64,000 bases of DNA from Treponema sp. (GTDB lineage Bacteria > Spirochaetota > Spirochaetia > Treponematales > Treponemataceae), in the NCBI GenBank assembly GCA_016286365.1, contig JAEESN010000009.1, positions 1 through 64,000 on the forward strand, read 5' to 3'. Positions 16,326-26,689 of this stretch are shown here, in pieces. Below the pieces are notes generated by a model that was given only the letters and a program-made list of their open reading frames with translations, did not search any database and had not been told where the DNA came from. Position numbers and translations under genes: made by a program. Positions within the stretch are counted from its first letter, which is position 1. Each line of letters begins with the position of its first letter.

Positions 16326-18562
16326 TTTTCTGCCTCACTCTTTTCTTCTTTGTTTGTTTTTATTGTATTTGTTTCGCGTTCCTTCATCAGTTCATAAAGC
16401 TGATTTTCTGTACATGGAATTTTATTAAGCTGTGTAGCAAGGGCCAGTGAAAGGGCTGATGAAAAAGCTGCCGGAAGTGTGTTCCTTATAAGCTCATTTA
16501 TCTGTCCTGATTTATTTTCTGATTCAATAAACTCGATTTCGTAATTGTCGCATGGAATTGTCTTTCCGCTTACAAGCATTGTTAATTCCTGCTGGATTTC
16601 GAGCCTTAGTGCTTTAAGGGCTGCTGCCTTGTCGTATAACTGTCCGCAGTTGATTGTTATCCAGATACCTTTGATTTTTTCGCTGTAAGTATATGAATCA
16701 AGTTCGACTTCTACGACAGTTGTTGCAAATGAAGTTGTTCCAAAAGGGTTTCCGCTGAATTTTTCTTTATTCCATCCCTTTGTAATGGAAGTTCCAAGTG
16801 TTTTCTGAGAGATAATCGGAAGCGGCTGATGGAATCTTTTTTTCTGAATCTCGAGGCAGCACTTACGGATGATTTCGTTTACTGTTGTTATTGAACTTGA
16901 AGCGTCTTCGGGAGAGTCAGGTATTTCGTCAATATGGAAGTTTGAGTTTATTGTTATGTTTTCTTTTTTAATCTGAAGTATTTCGTTTACTGTCTGCTTC
17001 CAGATATCCTGAATTACAGCCGAAGGTTTTATTGTGTGAATTTCTACTTTGTTGTCCGGTAAAAGTTTTACTTCGATTTTAGGGTTGTAAGAAAAAATTG
17101 AATCACCGTAATAGGCAGAAATATTATATGCTGTAGAAACTCCAATTCCCCTTAGTGGAAGACCGAAGAATGGAGTGCTTCCCTTAGAAACGCGGGTTAA
17201 TGCATCCATATTAAAAGAGGCATACTTTCTGTTAAAGTCGCTGATTTTAATTGAGTTTTCAAAGGTCTGGCGGTAATCGTCGATCTTTATGTGGAAAGGA
17301 AAATCAGTTTTTTCTACGTTCGTGTTTATTTTCCTTATTTCTTCTGGGAACAGGTGGGTAAGCTTACTCAATTCCTGCATTTCGTTTTCTATTGCAAAGA
17401 ACGAAGGTGAATCAAGGTTTTTAATACTGATTGATGTCGGTGGCGATTTTGATGTATGACACTTTGCTTCTATGTAAACATTTTCCGGCTTATAGTAGCT
17501 GCATGCAGAAATTGCAAGACGGTCTGTTATCTCCTGTGCAAAAGGATTATAAGAACCAGCATCAATATCTATTCCGATCTTTAATGCCTTGATTTTTCCT
17601 TCTTTTGAAAGTGCTGTTTTATATGTAAACTCTGTCTGAACACCCGGAAGCATATAAGTATCCTGTTCCTTCTGCGAAAGAATGAGTTTTACACTTTTTT
17701 TAGAAAGGACTGCCGCAAGAGAAACCTGTACTGCAATCTGGGTTGTACGCCAGAGCCCTTTTGCAAATACTCCCGAAGGCTTTGTTTTATGAACGTGGAT
17801 ATATTTTTCGGGAAGCTTTAAAACCTGCGAGAGCGACTTCATCACAGAATAAGTCCAGCGGGTAGGCGCGTATACATGAAGATTTTTTCCTTCGCAGTAA
17901 CTGTATGCTCCGTTTGTTTCCTGCCACGATGGTGATTTTAATGCGAGTGTCCACTTCTGTTCAGATATAAAATCCTGATTTGTAAAAAGCTTTTTTTCTG
18001 CGGCTGTAGAATTTCTTTTCCACATTCCGGTTTTTACGATTCTTGTTGCAAGTATTTCCTGAGTATTGTCTTCGGTGTGAGTTTTGTCGATTACGGTGTT
18101 GAGCGAAGGCATGTCGTTTAATTCTGAAACAAAGTTTGTAAGGTTGATGTTCTTCTTTGAATCTTCCTGCCGCTTTTGTCCTTTGATTACGTTGTTTAAT
18201 GCTGATTCAAGAGATTCAATATTAAAGTTTACGACTACGTTCTTCTTTAATTCCTGAACTACGTTTTCATCCGGACCGATTAATATTCCAAGAGGTTCTC
18301 CTGTATAAGAGACATTTCCGTATCCGAATATTTTTATGGAAGTTCCGTTTACTTCCATTGTTTTACTTCCGGGAATATCATCAGCTGTAAAAAGATGATA
18401 GCCTTCGGGAAGATCGTTTATATAAATGCTTTTGATTTTTCCTGTAGGGGCAGGGCTTCTGATTAAAACCGCAGAAAGACAGTTTTCATCGCCTGCATCG
18501 CTGTAAAAGCCCTTTGCTTCGAGAGACCTTAATGTATTTTTCTGTTCTTTTACACTAGGCAT
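16322..18562 (-). CDS. Divergent molybdopterin-binding subunit of xanthine dehydrogenase/aldehyde oxidase family
   Basis: Position in the trio with ATGA overlap; overall layout of the family, but canonical GGGFGGK and RGFG motifs not seen. Confidence 0.68.
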   Translation of the reverse strand: MPSVKEQKNTLRSLEAKGFYSDAGDENCLSAVLIRSPAPTGKIKSIYINDLPEGYHLFTADDIPGSKTMEVNGTSIKIFGYGNVSYTGEPLGILIGPDENVVQELKKNVVVNFNIESLESALNNVIKGQKRQEDSKKNINLTNFVSELNDMPSLNTVIDKTHTEDNTQEILATRIVKTGMWKRNSTAAEKKLFTNQDFISEQKWTLALKSPSWQETNGAYSYCEGKNLHVYAPTRWTYSVMKSLSQVLKLPEKYIHVHKTKPSGVFAKGLWRTTQIAVQVSLAAVLSKKSVKLILSQKEQDTYMLPGVQTEFTYKTALSKEGKIKALKIGIDIDAGSYNPFAQEITDRLAISACSYYKPENVYIEAKCHTSKSPPTSISIKNLDSPSFFAIENEMQELSKLTHLFPEEIRKINTNVEKTDFPFHIKIDDYRQTFENSIKISDFNRKYASFNMDALTRVSKGSTPFFGLPLRGIGVSTAYNISAYYGDSIFSYNPKIEVKLLPDNKVEIHTIKPSAVIQDIWKQTVNEILQIKKENITINSNFHIDEIPDSPEDASSSITTVNEIIRKCCLEIQKKRFHQPLPIISQKTLGTSITKGWNKEKFSGNPFGTTSFATTVVEVELDSYTYSEKIKGIWITINCGQLYDKAAALKALRLEIQQELTMLVSGKTIPCDNYEIEFIESENKSGQINELIRNTLPAAFSSALSLALATQLNKIPCTENQLYELMKERETNTIKTNKEEKSEAEK

Positions 18563-19784
18563 GGTTTTCTTTTCCTATCTTTTTTACAGTTTCGATTACA
18601 AGCTCTACCTGTTCTTCTGTCATATCCGGGAAGAGAGGAATGGAAATTGTTCTTGAATACTGGCGTTCTGCATTAGGATAATTTTGTGCATTAAAATCCG
18701 GATAAAGTTTTTTCCAGTAAGTAAAGTGGAAAATCGGAATAAAATGAACCGATATTCCAAGACCTGATTTCTGCATCTTTTTTGCAAATTCTTCCCTTGT
18801 GATTTTTAATTTTTCGGGAACTATGCGCATGAGGTATAAGTGCCAGGCATTTCCGTCTCCATCGGGGGGAAGTTCAATAAAATCTAAATCCTTAAAAGCC
18901 TGATTATATTTTTCTACAACGGCTTTTCTCTGCTCGTAAAATAATTCTGATCTTTCTACCTGGCAGCATCCTATTGCGGCTAAAACATCCGGAAGATTGA
19001 ATTTGTACCCCGGTGCAACTATGTCGTATTCCCACGAAGCGCGTGGAGAAGTGTAGCGGTCCCAGGTTGTTCTGTCCATTCCGTGAAGGCGCATCACTGT
19101 CATTCTTTTTGCAAGCTCAGGATCTCTTGTGCAGACCATTCCGCCTTCTGCCGTTGTGATTGTCTTTGTTACATAAAAAGAAAAAACGCCTGCATCCCCG
19201 ATTGTTCCGGCATAGCCGAGCTCTGTTGGAGAAGGGAAGGAGTGTGCGGCATCCTCGATCACGCGGATTTTGTGGTCTTTGGTGGAATATTTTTTTGCAA
19301 GTTCTAAGATACGTTTCATGTTACAGACGTTTCCTGCAATGTGGACGGGGACTATGGCGCGCACTTTGTTGCCATTTTTCTGGTCGCGGAGAAGTATTTC
19401 TTCTATTTTGTCCGGGTCAATGCTGTAAGAATCTTTTTCTACATCTGCAAAATAAACATCTGCATTAAGGTGTCTTGCACAGGCAGCGGTAGAAACGAAG
19501 GTATATGGAGTTGTGATTACGGCTGTTCCTTCTTTTACACCGCACGCTTCCATTGCAAGAATCATCCCGGAAGTATTTGAGTTTACACAGAGGCTTATCA
19601 CGGGACGCTTATCAGGAAGGTTTCTTTTTTCGTCCCCTTTGGAAACAGCCTGAGTAAACTTTTTTTCGAATTCCAGGGCATATTTTCCTGTTGTTAGCCA
19701 GCCTGAATCTAGTACATCAAGGACGGCTTTTTTTTCTGCGTCTGTTATTGCGGCTTTATGAAAAGGAACTTTTAATTCACTCAT
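18555..19784 (-). CDS. DegT/DnrJ/EryC1/StrS-family sugar aminotransferase
   Basis: VPFHKAAITDAEKKAVLDVLDSGWLTTG, EDAAHSFPS, FSFYVTKTITTAEGGMV. Confidence 0.92.
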   Translation of the reverse strand: MSELKVPFHKAAITDAEKKAVLDVLDSGWLTTGKYALEFEKKFTQAVSKGDEKRNLPDKRPVISLCVNSNTSGMILAMEACGVKEGTAVITTPYTFVSTAACARHLNADVYFADVEKDSYSIDPDKIEEILLRDQKNGNKVRAIVPVHIAGNVCNMKRILELAKKYSTKDHKIRVIEDAAHSFPSPTELGYAGTIGDAGVFSFYVTKTITTAEGGMVCTRDPELAKRMTVMRLHGMDRTTWDRYTSPRASWEYDIVAPGYKFNLPDVLAAIGCCQVERSELFYEQRKAVVEKYNQAFKDLDFIELPPDGDGNAWHLYLMRIVPEKLKITREEFAKKMQKSGLGISVHFIPIFHFTYWKKLYPDFNAQNYPNAERQYSRTISIPLFPDMTEEQVELVIETVKKIGKENHA

Positions 19785-19821
19785 ATTTTCCTTCTGTGTT
19801 TTCCTTATCTGTAAGTTTACC

Positions 19822-21327
19822 TTACAGTATATCCGTGCGGTTTATTCCGTCGTGTTCAATTTCTTTGTAAAAATCATTAAGGCTCTTACAGTCTTCGCAG
19901 AGAATCTCTACAAGCTTTTCTTTATTGCGGAAGAGATTTTCCTTTTCTTCTGTATAAAAACAGATAGGGTAGAGCTTTTCTAAAAGATCTTCCAGGCGTT
20001 TTGTTTCGTATTCCTTGTTGTCCAGCTGGAGGATTTTTTTGTATTTTGTCTTTGTAGGATGTTCGTCTTCGAGCCATAAAGGTTCAATAAGGCGTTCTCC
20101 CTTTCTTGCACCAAGAATTTTTATATCGATATCTTTGTATGGTTCAAGGCCCGAAACTTTGATTATCTGTTTTGCAAGGTCAATGATTTTAATCGGCTCT
20201 CCCATATCCAGAAGGTATGATTTACCGTTTATGCCAACCCCACCTGTCTGTAAAACAAGGGAACAGGCTTCCGGAATGGTCATAAAAAATCTTTCCATTT
20301 TTTCGTCTGTTACGGTTACAGGACCACCCGTTTTAATCTGATTCTGGAAAAGCGGAAGAATTGAACCTCTTGAACCAAGTACGTTTCCAAAGCGCACAAA
20401 CATTATATCCTGTTTTGAATCTTTTACTTTTTTGGCCGCATCAAGGACGAGTTTTTCGCAGAGCATTTTTGAAACACCATAAATACATACGGGTGCAACA
20501 GCCTTATCTGTAGAAATCAGAACAAATTTGTTTACGTGGTGTTTTAAGGCCGCATCAAGGAGGTTTTTAGTTCCGAATACGTTATTTTCTATAGCCGCAA
20601 CCTGATTTTCCTCCATCATCGGAACATGCTTGTACGCCGCACAGTGGAAAATCACGTTACACTTGGTATTTTTAATAATGTAGTCGGTATATTCGCGGTC
20701 TCTCATGTCCCCGATAATCGGTACAATAGTTGCTTTTTCTCCGACTCCTTCCTGCTGTAACATCTTTAATTCGCGGAAAATATTGCATATTGAGTTTTCA
20801 CCGTGACCAAAAAGGTAAAGACGTTCTGCACCACCCGAAAGAAGCTGTCGTGCAAGTTCTGAACCGATTGAACCACCTGCCCCTGTTATTAAAACACGCT
20901 TCCCACGAAGGTAAGAAAGGCTTTCTTTTAAAGAGATTGTGACCGGAGTGCGGCCAAGAATATCTAAAGGATCTATGTCCCTTGTCTGGATAAGGTGACC
21001 GCTTCCTTCTATTACCTGGCTGATTCCCGGAAGAATTTTTATATTAGAAAAACCGTTTGATTTTAATGTTTCGTAGATTTCGCGGATTTTTTCGTTTGGA
21101 GCGGATGGGATTGCGATGATTGCTTCGTCGTTTCCGGAATTTCCAAGAATTGATGCAACAGAACTGATTGGACCTAAGACAGGAATACCGTCAATAGTCG
21201 TTCCAATAAGGTTTTTATCATCATCTAAAAAAGTATTTACTTTTCCGAATACCTTTTTTCGTTTGATGTCATTTGCAATTGTCTGTCCGGCAAACCCGGC
21301 ACCGATAATATAGATACGTTTTTCCAT
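19822..21327 (-). CDS. Nucleoside-diphosphate-sugar dehydratase/epimerase, CapD/PglF-like, without N-terminal TM region
   Basis: ITGAGGSIGSELARQL, FHCAAYKHVPMMEENQ, FGNVLGSRGSILPLF. Confidence 0.88.
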   Translation of the reverse strand: MEKRIYIIGAGFAGQTIANDIKRKKVFGKVNTFLDDDKNLIGTTIDGIPVLGPISSVASILGNSGNDEAIIAIPSAPNEKIREIYETLKSNGFSNIKILPGISQVIEGSGHLIQTRDIDPLDILGRTPVTISLKESLSYLRGKRVLITGAGGSIGSELARQLLSGGAERLYLFGHGENSICNIFRELKMLQQEGVGEKATIVPIIGDMRDREYTDYIIKNTKCNVIFHCAAYKHVPMMEENQVAAIENNVFGTKNLLDAALKHHVNKFVLISTDKAVAPVCIYGVSKMLCEKLVLDAAKKVKDSKQDIMFVRFGNVLGSRGSILPLFQNQIKTGGPVTVTDEKMERFFMTIPEACSLVLQTGGVGINGKSYLLDMGEPIKIIDLAKQIIKVSGLEPYKDIDIKILGARKGERLIEPLWLEDEHPTKTKYKKILQLDNKEYETKRLEDLLEKLYPICFYTEEKENLFRNKEKLVEILCEDCKSLNDFYKEIEHDGINRTDIL

Positions 21328-21468
21328 TTTCCGGTCCCACTTACTCTATTTTATCATAAGAAGACTAATTACGCAAAGTGTGAATATTTAATAAAAAACA
21401 CTAAACCCGAGTATTTTTTTCTCCGATGTACATAATGATAGCCTTATAAGAAAAATTGGGGTGAAACT

Positions 21469-21957
21469 ATGGGGAATAAAAAAACATTACTCTTAATTGC
21501 ATGTCTTTTTATGTTTTCTTTTTCATGCTTTGCAAAGCAGCTTTCTTTTCAGATTGTGCAGCATGATGGAAGTAATCCTGATGTAACAGAACAGTCTCTG
21601 GTGTTTGAAGATGAAATCTTTGATGAATTCTTTAACTGGGGATACATTGTTACCAATTCCGAAGCTTCAATTTCTACTTCAGACGAAGATGATAAGATTT
21701 TATGGAGCATTGGAGTAAAAGAGGCTATTGAAGGAAGTTCAGATTATTTTATCCAGGTAAAGCTTTATTATGAGCTTTCTGATGATGGAAGGGTATCTAA
21801 ACTTACAAAAATAGAGTGGTCACTTACAGCTGTTAAAACCGGTGATATTCTGACTACAAGATCGATGAAGATTTCTTCAAAAAATACAAGTATCAATGAA
21901 TTAATAGATATTTCAGTTTTACTTGTTGATGACATAAAAAAGTCTCTTATAGCATAG
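21469..21957 (+). CDS. Secreted protein of unknown function
   Basis: Signal peptide MGNKKTLLLIACLFMFSFSCFAKQ, followed within bases by the SPOR-protein gene. Confidence 0.6.
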   Translation: MGNKKTLLLIACLFMFSFSCFAKQLSFQIVQHDGSNPDVTEQSLVFEDEIFDEFFNWGYIVTNSEASISTSDEDDKILWSIGVKEAIEGSSDYFIQVKLYYELSDDGRVSKLTKIEWSLTAVKTGDILTTRSMKISSKNTSINELIDISVLLVDDIKKSLIA

Positions 21958-21970
21958 GATGGGTAGGGAT

Positions 21971-23800
21971 ATGAAAAGAAAACTTTTGAAAAATTTTGCT
22001 TTAATTGTCACAGTACTTCTGGGAGGATTGCTTTTTGCTTCTTATAGTCCTTCTTTGGATGGAAGAGCAGTTGTTGTAGACGAAGGGGTATTTCCTCAGG
22101 GATTGTTTGCAAAAACTGTAGGATATCTTCCGGGAGATGTCATCACGGTAACAAATATAAACGGGGACACAACAATCGATATCCTTGTAATAGGTGCGCT
22201 TGATCCTTCTGAAGGAGTTGCAATCATGCTTTCTCCAGAAGCCGCAGACGCCATTGGAATTGATAAGGATGCAAATAATATCGTAAAAATTACTAAACGT
22301 TCTAATCAGGACGAAAGGGTATACGGAACTGCTGTTATTGCAAAACAGATGACAGGTGATAAAAAGCCTGATTACGAAGAAGAAGATGTTGTCGCAGATG
22401 ATTCTTATACCGAAACAAAACCTCCTGTATACGATGAACCAGAAGATAATCTGGGTATGACTCCTCCTGTATATAAAGATGAAGATGAGGAAGAAGAAAC
22501 TTTTGTACCTGAAGATGATAATTCATCATTTACAGAAGAAACTCCTTCTGAAGAACCACAGGAAGAAACTCCACCTCAGGTAGAAGAAACTCCTGCAGAA
22601 ACTGAACCTGAAGAAGAAGCTTTTGTAGAAGAAGAAGTTCCTGCAGAAGAATTTACAGACGACGGTATTCCAGAAGATTTTGATGATGAAGAACCTGCCC
22701 AGGAAACTTCTGAAGAAGATACACCTGCAAAAGAAGCTCCTGTAGAAGAAAATATCGAAGAAACACCGGCGGAAGAAACTCCTGAAGAAGAGGTTCCTGC
22801 AGAAGAAGAAGTTCCATCAGAAGAATTTACAGATGATGGTATTCCAGAAGATGATGAGTTTGAAGATCAGAATCCGGAAGAATTTACTGATGATAATTCT
22901 TTAGAGGATGAAGAAGATTCCCCTGCAGAAGAAGAGTTTGCAGAAGAAAATGCAGATGAGTTTGCAAGTGAAGATTCCCCTGCAGAAGAAGAGTTTACAG
23001 AAGACGAAGTTCCTGCAGATGATGAATTTGGCGAAGAAGAAACTGCAGAAGATGAATTTGCAAGTGAAGAAACTCCGGCAGAGGATGAGTTTACAGAAGA
23101 AGCTCCGGCAGAAGAAGAATTTGCAGAAGATGAAGTTCCTGCAGAAGACGAATTCGCAGAAGAAACACCGGAAGAAGAAACACCTGCAGAAGACGAGTTT
23201 ACAGAAGAAGAAACTCCTGCAGAGGATGAGTTTACAGAAGAAACTCCGGCAGAAGATGAGTTTGCAGAAGAAACTTCGGAAGAAATTCCAGAAGAAACTG
23301 TTGAAGATACTCCAGAAGAAGAAGGTGTTATTTACGAAGGTAATCAGAATACAGAAGAATATCAGGGTATTGTTTTAGATACACCAGAAGAAGAAGTTTT
23401 GATTCCTGAAGAAACAATCGAAGAAAATATCGAAGAAACTGTTACAGAAATTGAAGAACCTGTTACAAAACCTGCAGAACCAGAAGTACCACTCTTACAG
23501 GGAACTTCATACGACAATTACATTGTTCAGGGTCTTGATAAGCTTGATTCATCAGGTTATTACATCCAGATTTCCGTATTAAAGGATGATGCAAAAGTTG
23601 TAGAAATCATCAATAAGTATGGAAGAAATTACCCTGTAGTAATTGTTCCTGCTGCAAACGGAAATAAACAGGTATTAATCGGACCACTTTCTGTAGATGA
23701 ATACGGAGTTGTTCTTGAACGCTTTAAGGCTTACGGCTATAAAGATGCATTCATCAAAAGAAGAGCAGCAGCCAAGCCTGATGTCGGCGACGCAAAATAA
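21971..23800 (+). CDS. Exported SPOR-like domain protein with long acidic Glu/Pro repeat region
   Basis: Signal/TM N-terminus, PAEDEFTEE-type repeats, C-terminal 'GYYIQISVLKDDAKVVEIINKYGRNYPVVIVPAANGNKQVLIGPLSVDEYGVVLERFKAYGYKDAFI' SPOR-like; GGATGGGTAGGG precedes ATG 21971. Confidence 0.75.
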   Translation: MKRKLLKNFALIVTVLLGGLLFASYSPSLDGRAVVVDEGVFPQGLFAKTVGYLPGDVITVTNINGDTTIDILVIGALDPSEGVAIMLSPEAADAIGIDKDANNIVKITKRSNQDERVYGTAVIAKQMTGDKKPDYEEEDVVADDSYTETKPPVYDEPEDNLGMTPPVYKDEDEEEETFVPEDDNSSFTEETPSEEPQEETPPQVEETPAETEPEEEAFVEEEVPAEEFTDDGIPEDFDDEEPAQETSEEDTPAKEAPVEENIEETPAEETPEEEVPAEEEVPSEEFTDDGIPEDDEFEDQNPEEFTDDNSLEDEEDSPAEEEFAEENADEFASEDSPAEEEFTEDEVPADDEFGEEETAEDEFASEETPAEDEFTEEAPAEEEFAEDEVPAEDEFAEETPEEETPAEDEFTEEETPAEDEFTEETPAEDEFAEETSEEIPEETVEDTPEEEGVIYEGNQNTEEYQGIVLDTPEEEVLIPEETIEENIEETVTEIEEPVTKPAEPEVPLLQGTSYDNYIVQGLDKLDSSGYYIQISVLKDDAKVVEIINKYGRNYPVVIVPAANGNKQVLIGPLSVDEYGVVLERFKAYGYKDAFIKRRAAAKPDVGDAK

Positions 23801-23839
23801 GCTATATAATCAGCGTAAAATTAAATCAGATAAAAAAAA

Positions 23840-23866
23840 GAGCTTACCCTTTTTAAGAGTAAGCTC
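23840..23866. terminator. Bidirectional rho-independent terminator between convergent genes
   Basis: GAGCTTAC-N11-GTAAGCTC flanked by A-tract and T-rich tract. Confidence 0.85.
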
Positions 23867-23895
23867 ATTTATTTTAAAGAATTAATTTTTAAGAT

Positions 23896-24918
23896 TTAGA
23901 TTGTGTAAATCCAGCCTTCAGGAGCTTCGATTCTTCCCATCTGAATACCAGTGAGAGTATCGTAAATCTTTTTGAGTACTGGACCCATTTCCTGTTTTCC
24001 TTCGTTGTAAACAATTGATTTTCCGTGATCATCAATCTGTCCGATTGGAGAGATAACAGCAGCAGTACCGCAAAGACCGCATTCAACAAAGTCACCAAGT
24101 TCAGATTTATTAATCTTTCTTTCTTCAACATCCATCTTAAGATAATCTTTTGCTACGATGAGTAAAGATCTTCTTGTAATAGAAGGAAGGATGGAATCAG
24201 ATTTTGGAGTAACAAGCTTTCCATCTTTTGTAATAAAGATGATGTTTGCTCCACCTGTTTCTTCGATGTATGTATGTGTAGCAGGATCAAGATACATGTT
24301 TTCTGCATAACCACAGTTGTGAGCATCTACGATGTTGTGCAAAGACATAGCATAGTTTAATCCGGCTTTGATATCACCTGTTCCATGAGGAGCAGCACGG
24401 TCCATGTCGGAAAGTCTTACTTTAATAGGTTTGATTCCGCCTTTGAAGTAAGGTCCTACTGGAGTTACAAGAATACGGAACTGGAATTCAGTTGCAGGTT
24501 TTACACCAATAACAGAATCAATTCCGAACATAAATGGACGGATATAAAGAGTAGCTCCTGAACCATAAGGTGGAACCCAGTCTTTATTTGCTTCGATAGT
24601 TTTAAGAACTGCTTCTACAAAGCGGTCTTTTGGGAAAACAGGCATTTCAAGACGGCGGCATGAATTTTCCATTCGTTCAGCATTTAAGTCCGGACGGAAT
24701 GTAACGATATCACCATGTTCTGTTGTGTAAGCCTTAAGACCTTCAAAACAAGTCTGTGCATACTGTAAAACACAGGCACATTCGTTCATTGTAATGTTGT
24801 GGTCTTTTGTAAGACGGCCTTCATCCCATTCTCCGTTTTTCCAGGTTGCAACAAAACTCTTTGTTGTCTTGATGTAACCAAAAGGTAAGCTTCCCCAGTC
24901 GAGTTTCTTTTTTCCCAT
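23896..24918 (-). CDS. ilvE: Branched-chain amino acid aminotransferase
   Basis: CFEGLKAY, RPDLNAERM, YAENMYLDPATHTYIEETGGANI. Confidence 0.93.
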   Translation of the reverse strand: MGKKKLDWGSLPFGYIKTTKSFVATWKNGEWDEGRLTKDHNITMNECACVLQYAQTCFEGLKAYTTEHGDIVTFRPDLNAERMENSCRRLEMPVFPKDRFVEAVLKTIEANKDWVPPYGSGATLYIRPFMFGIDSVIGVKPATEFQFRILVTPVGPYFKGGIKPIKVRLSDMDRAAPHGTGDIKAGLNYAMSLHNIVDAHNCGYAENMYLDPATHTYIEETGGANIIFITKDGKLVTPKSDSILPSITRRSLLIVAKDYLKMDVEERKINKSELGDFVECGLCGTAAVISPIGQIDDHGKSIVYNEGKQEMGPVLKKIYDTLTGIQMGRIEAPEGWIYTI

Positions 24919-25155
24919 ATTTTATCTCCTCATATATCATATTTCTTACAGGGATGTAAAAAGTACGATAAATAAAAATTTAATAATACTTAATTATTTT
25001 AGTATATATGCAGAAATATTGCAATATTATTAAATAATTTATGAATGTTTTCTTATATTATAATAATAGTTCTCTTAAGTTTAAATACTTTTAAACCTTT
25101 TTCTTTACAATACTGATATAATGGGCTCATGAATAGTTTTGAGAGGAGATTTAAT

Positions 25156-26628
25156 ATGAACTCTAACAACATAAAAAAATTATTATTCATTATTGGCTCT
25201 GCAGTATTCTGCTTCTCTGCATTATCTGCTGCAGATGTATATGACGAAATACTGACTATCGAATCAAAGAAAGAAGAACTCCTTCGCGCAAGAAACGGGG
25301 ACTATGGTCAGGAAGATGAAATCCGCCGTCGTGCAGACGAAGAATATAGAATCGAAAGCGATAAGATTGACGAAGAACTTCTCCGCATTGCAGAAACAGA
25401 CAGCGACGGAAGAATCCTTGCAGATGTAAGAAAACGTCGTCTTGAAGAAAAAGAAAAGATCCGTAAGGAAATCTATGCTAAAGCCGAAGCAGAAATTGCA
25501 GCTTTAAGAAATGGAGACTCGGGAAGAGAAAAAGAACTTCTTAGTCAGATCCGCGAGCTTCAGAATCAGCTTAAGAAAAAGAGAGTAATCTCTTCGGATG
25601 AGGATGCAAGACTTCTTGAAGTAACAACTTATGCCGGCGACAGATTCTACTGGAACGCAAGAACACGTTTTTACATCGGAAGCGAATTCATCTTTGGTCA
25701 GGCAGTAAATGCTGAATATCAGCGTCTTACAGGAAAGAAACCTGCTTCTATTACACAGGCAGATCAGGCTACATATAACGACTATCTTGATACAGTAGAT
25801 TACTACGACGAAATGTTAAAGAGTTCAAAAGGCTCTGTAGTACTCGAAATCGAATATTCTGTAGAAGCTTGTCCTGATGATCAGCCTTCTGTATACAAAA
25901 TCACAATCTATGATATCCGCTATGTAAATGCAGCTAAAAAAGAAGTTCTCCAGCGCTTTACACCTGATAACAGCTCGTTCCTTTATAAGGTTCAGCCTGC
26001 GCTCGATATCAGAAGCATTGAATCAAAATATACAGGAAATAAAACAGTAACTTCTTCTGCACAGCCTGATTCAAGCTATTCTGGAAATAAAACTGTAACA
26101 CCTTCAGAAAACGTTCAGACAAATACAACTGTATTGAATAACGACAAGAGTGGAAGATTCCTCATCGGTATTTTTGGTGGATTCATTCCTGAATACATCG
26201 ACCTTACAAACGATACTTCTATGGAATTGTATCAGGGTTGTGGAAAAGCATACATTTCTATGTCTATGAATAATTATCTTTTCTGGCAGTTTGATATTGG
26301 TGTGCTTCCGGTTCCTTATCAGTTTGGAAAGTTTACCTGCAGCGACGAAGCACTTATCAACATGATGGTTTCTTTTGGTTTCTATAAACAGTGGAAATCA
26401 TTTGACTTCTGGTGTGCATTTGGTGCAGGTCTTGCAGGAAGCGAATCACTCAAGGAAAATGGAGTTTCAAATCATCAGTCTGTACTCTTTACAGGAAAGG
26501 TTGGTGTAGGTGTTGACTGGCATGTAACAAGAATGATTGCAATTGACTATGCATTCGACATGCTTATTACAGATGCACTTGGATTCATTCCTTGTACAAT
26601 GTTTGGTGTATCAATTGATTTGAATTAG
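25156..26628 (+). CDS. Secreted coiled-coil protein of unknown function
   Basis: ATG 25156 with SD gagaggag; signal peptide; charged coiled-coil region; Gly/aromatic-rich C-terminus. Confidence 0.6.
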   Translation: MNSNNIKKLLFIIGSAVFCFSALSAADVYDEILTIESKKEELLRARNGDYGQEDEIRRRADEEYRIESDKIDEELLRIAETDSDGRILADVRKRRLEEKEKIRKEIYAKAEAEIAALRNGDSGREKELLSQIRELQNQLKKKRVISSDEDARLLEVTTYAGDRFYWNARTRFYIGSEFIFGQAVNAEYQRLTGKKPASITQADQATYNDYLDTVDYYDEMLKSSKGSVVLEIEYSVEACPDDQPSVYKITIYDIRYVNAAKKEVLQRFTPDNSSFLYKVQPALDIRSIESKYTGNKTVTSSAQPDSSYSGNKTVTPSENVQTNTTVLNNDKSGRFLIGIFGGFIPEYIDLTNDTSMELYQGCGKAYISMSMNNYLFWQFDIGVLPVPYQFGKFTCSDEALINMMVSFGFYKQWKSFDFWCAFGAGLAGSESLKENGVSNHQSVLFTGKVGVGVDWHVTRMIAIDYAFDMLITDALGFIPCTMFGVSIDLN

Positions 26629-26689
26629 TTTTGATTTAGATTTCGATTAGATTTGAATTAATTGAAATTTGATTTACAATGTATGTTAT

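Noticed and set aside
22908-23378. 156-aa Lys/Gln-rich ORF (MKKIPLQKKSLQKK...)
   Set aside because: It is the +1-shifted frame of the Glu/Pro repeat in the SPOR-protein gene; the repetitive GAAGAA composition keeps the alternate frame open.
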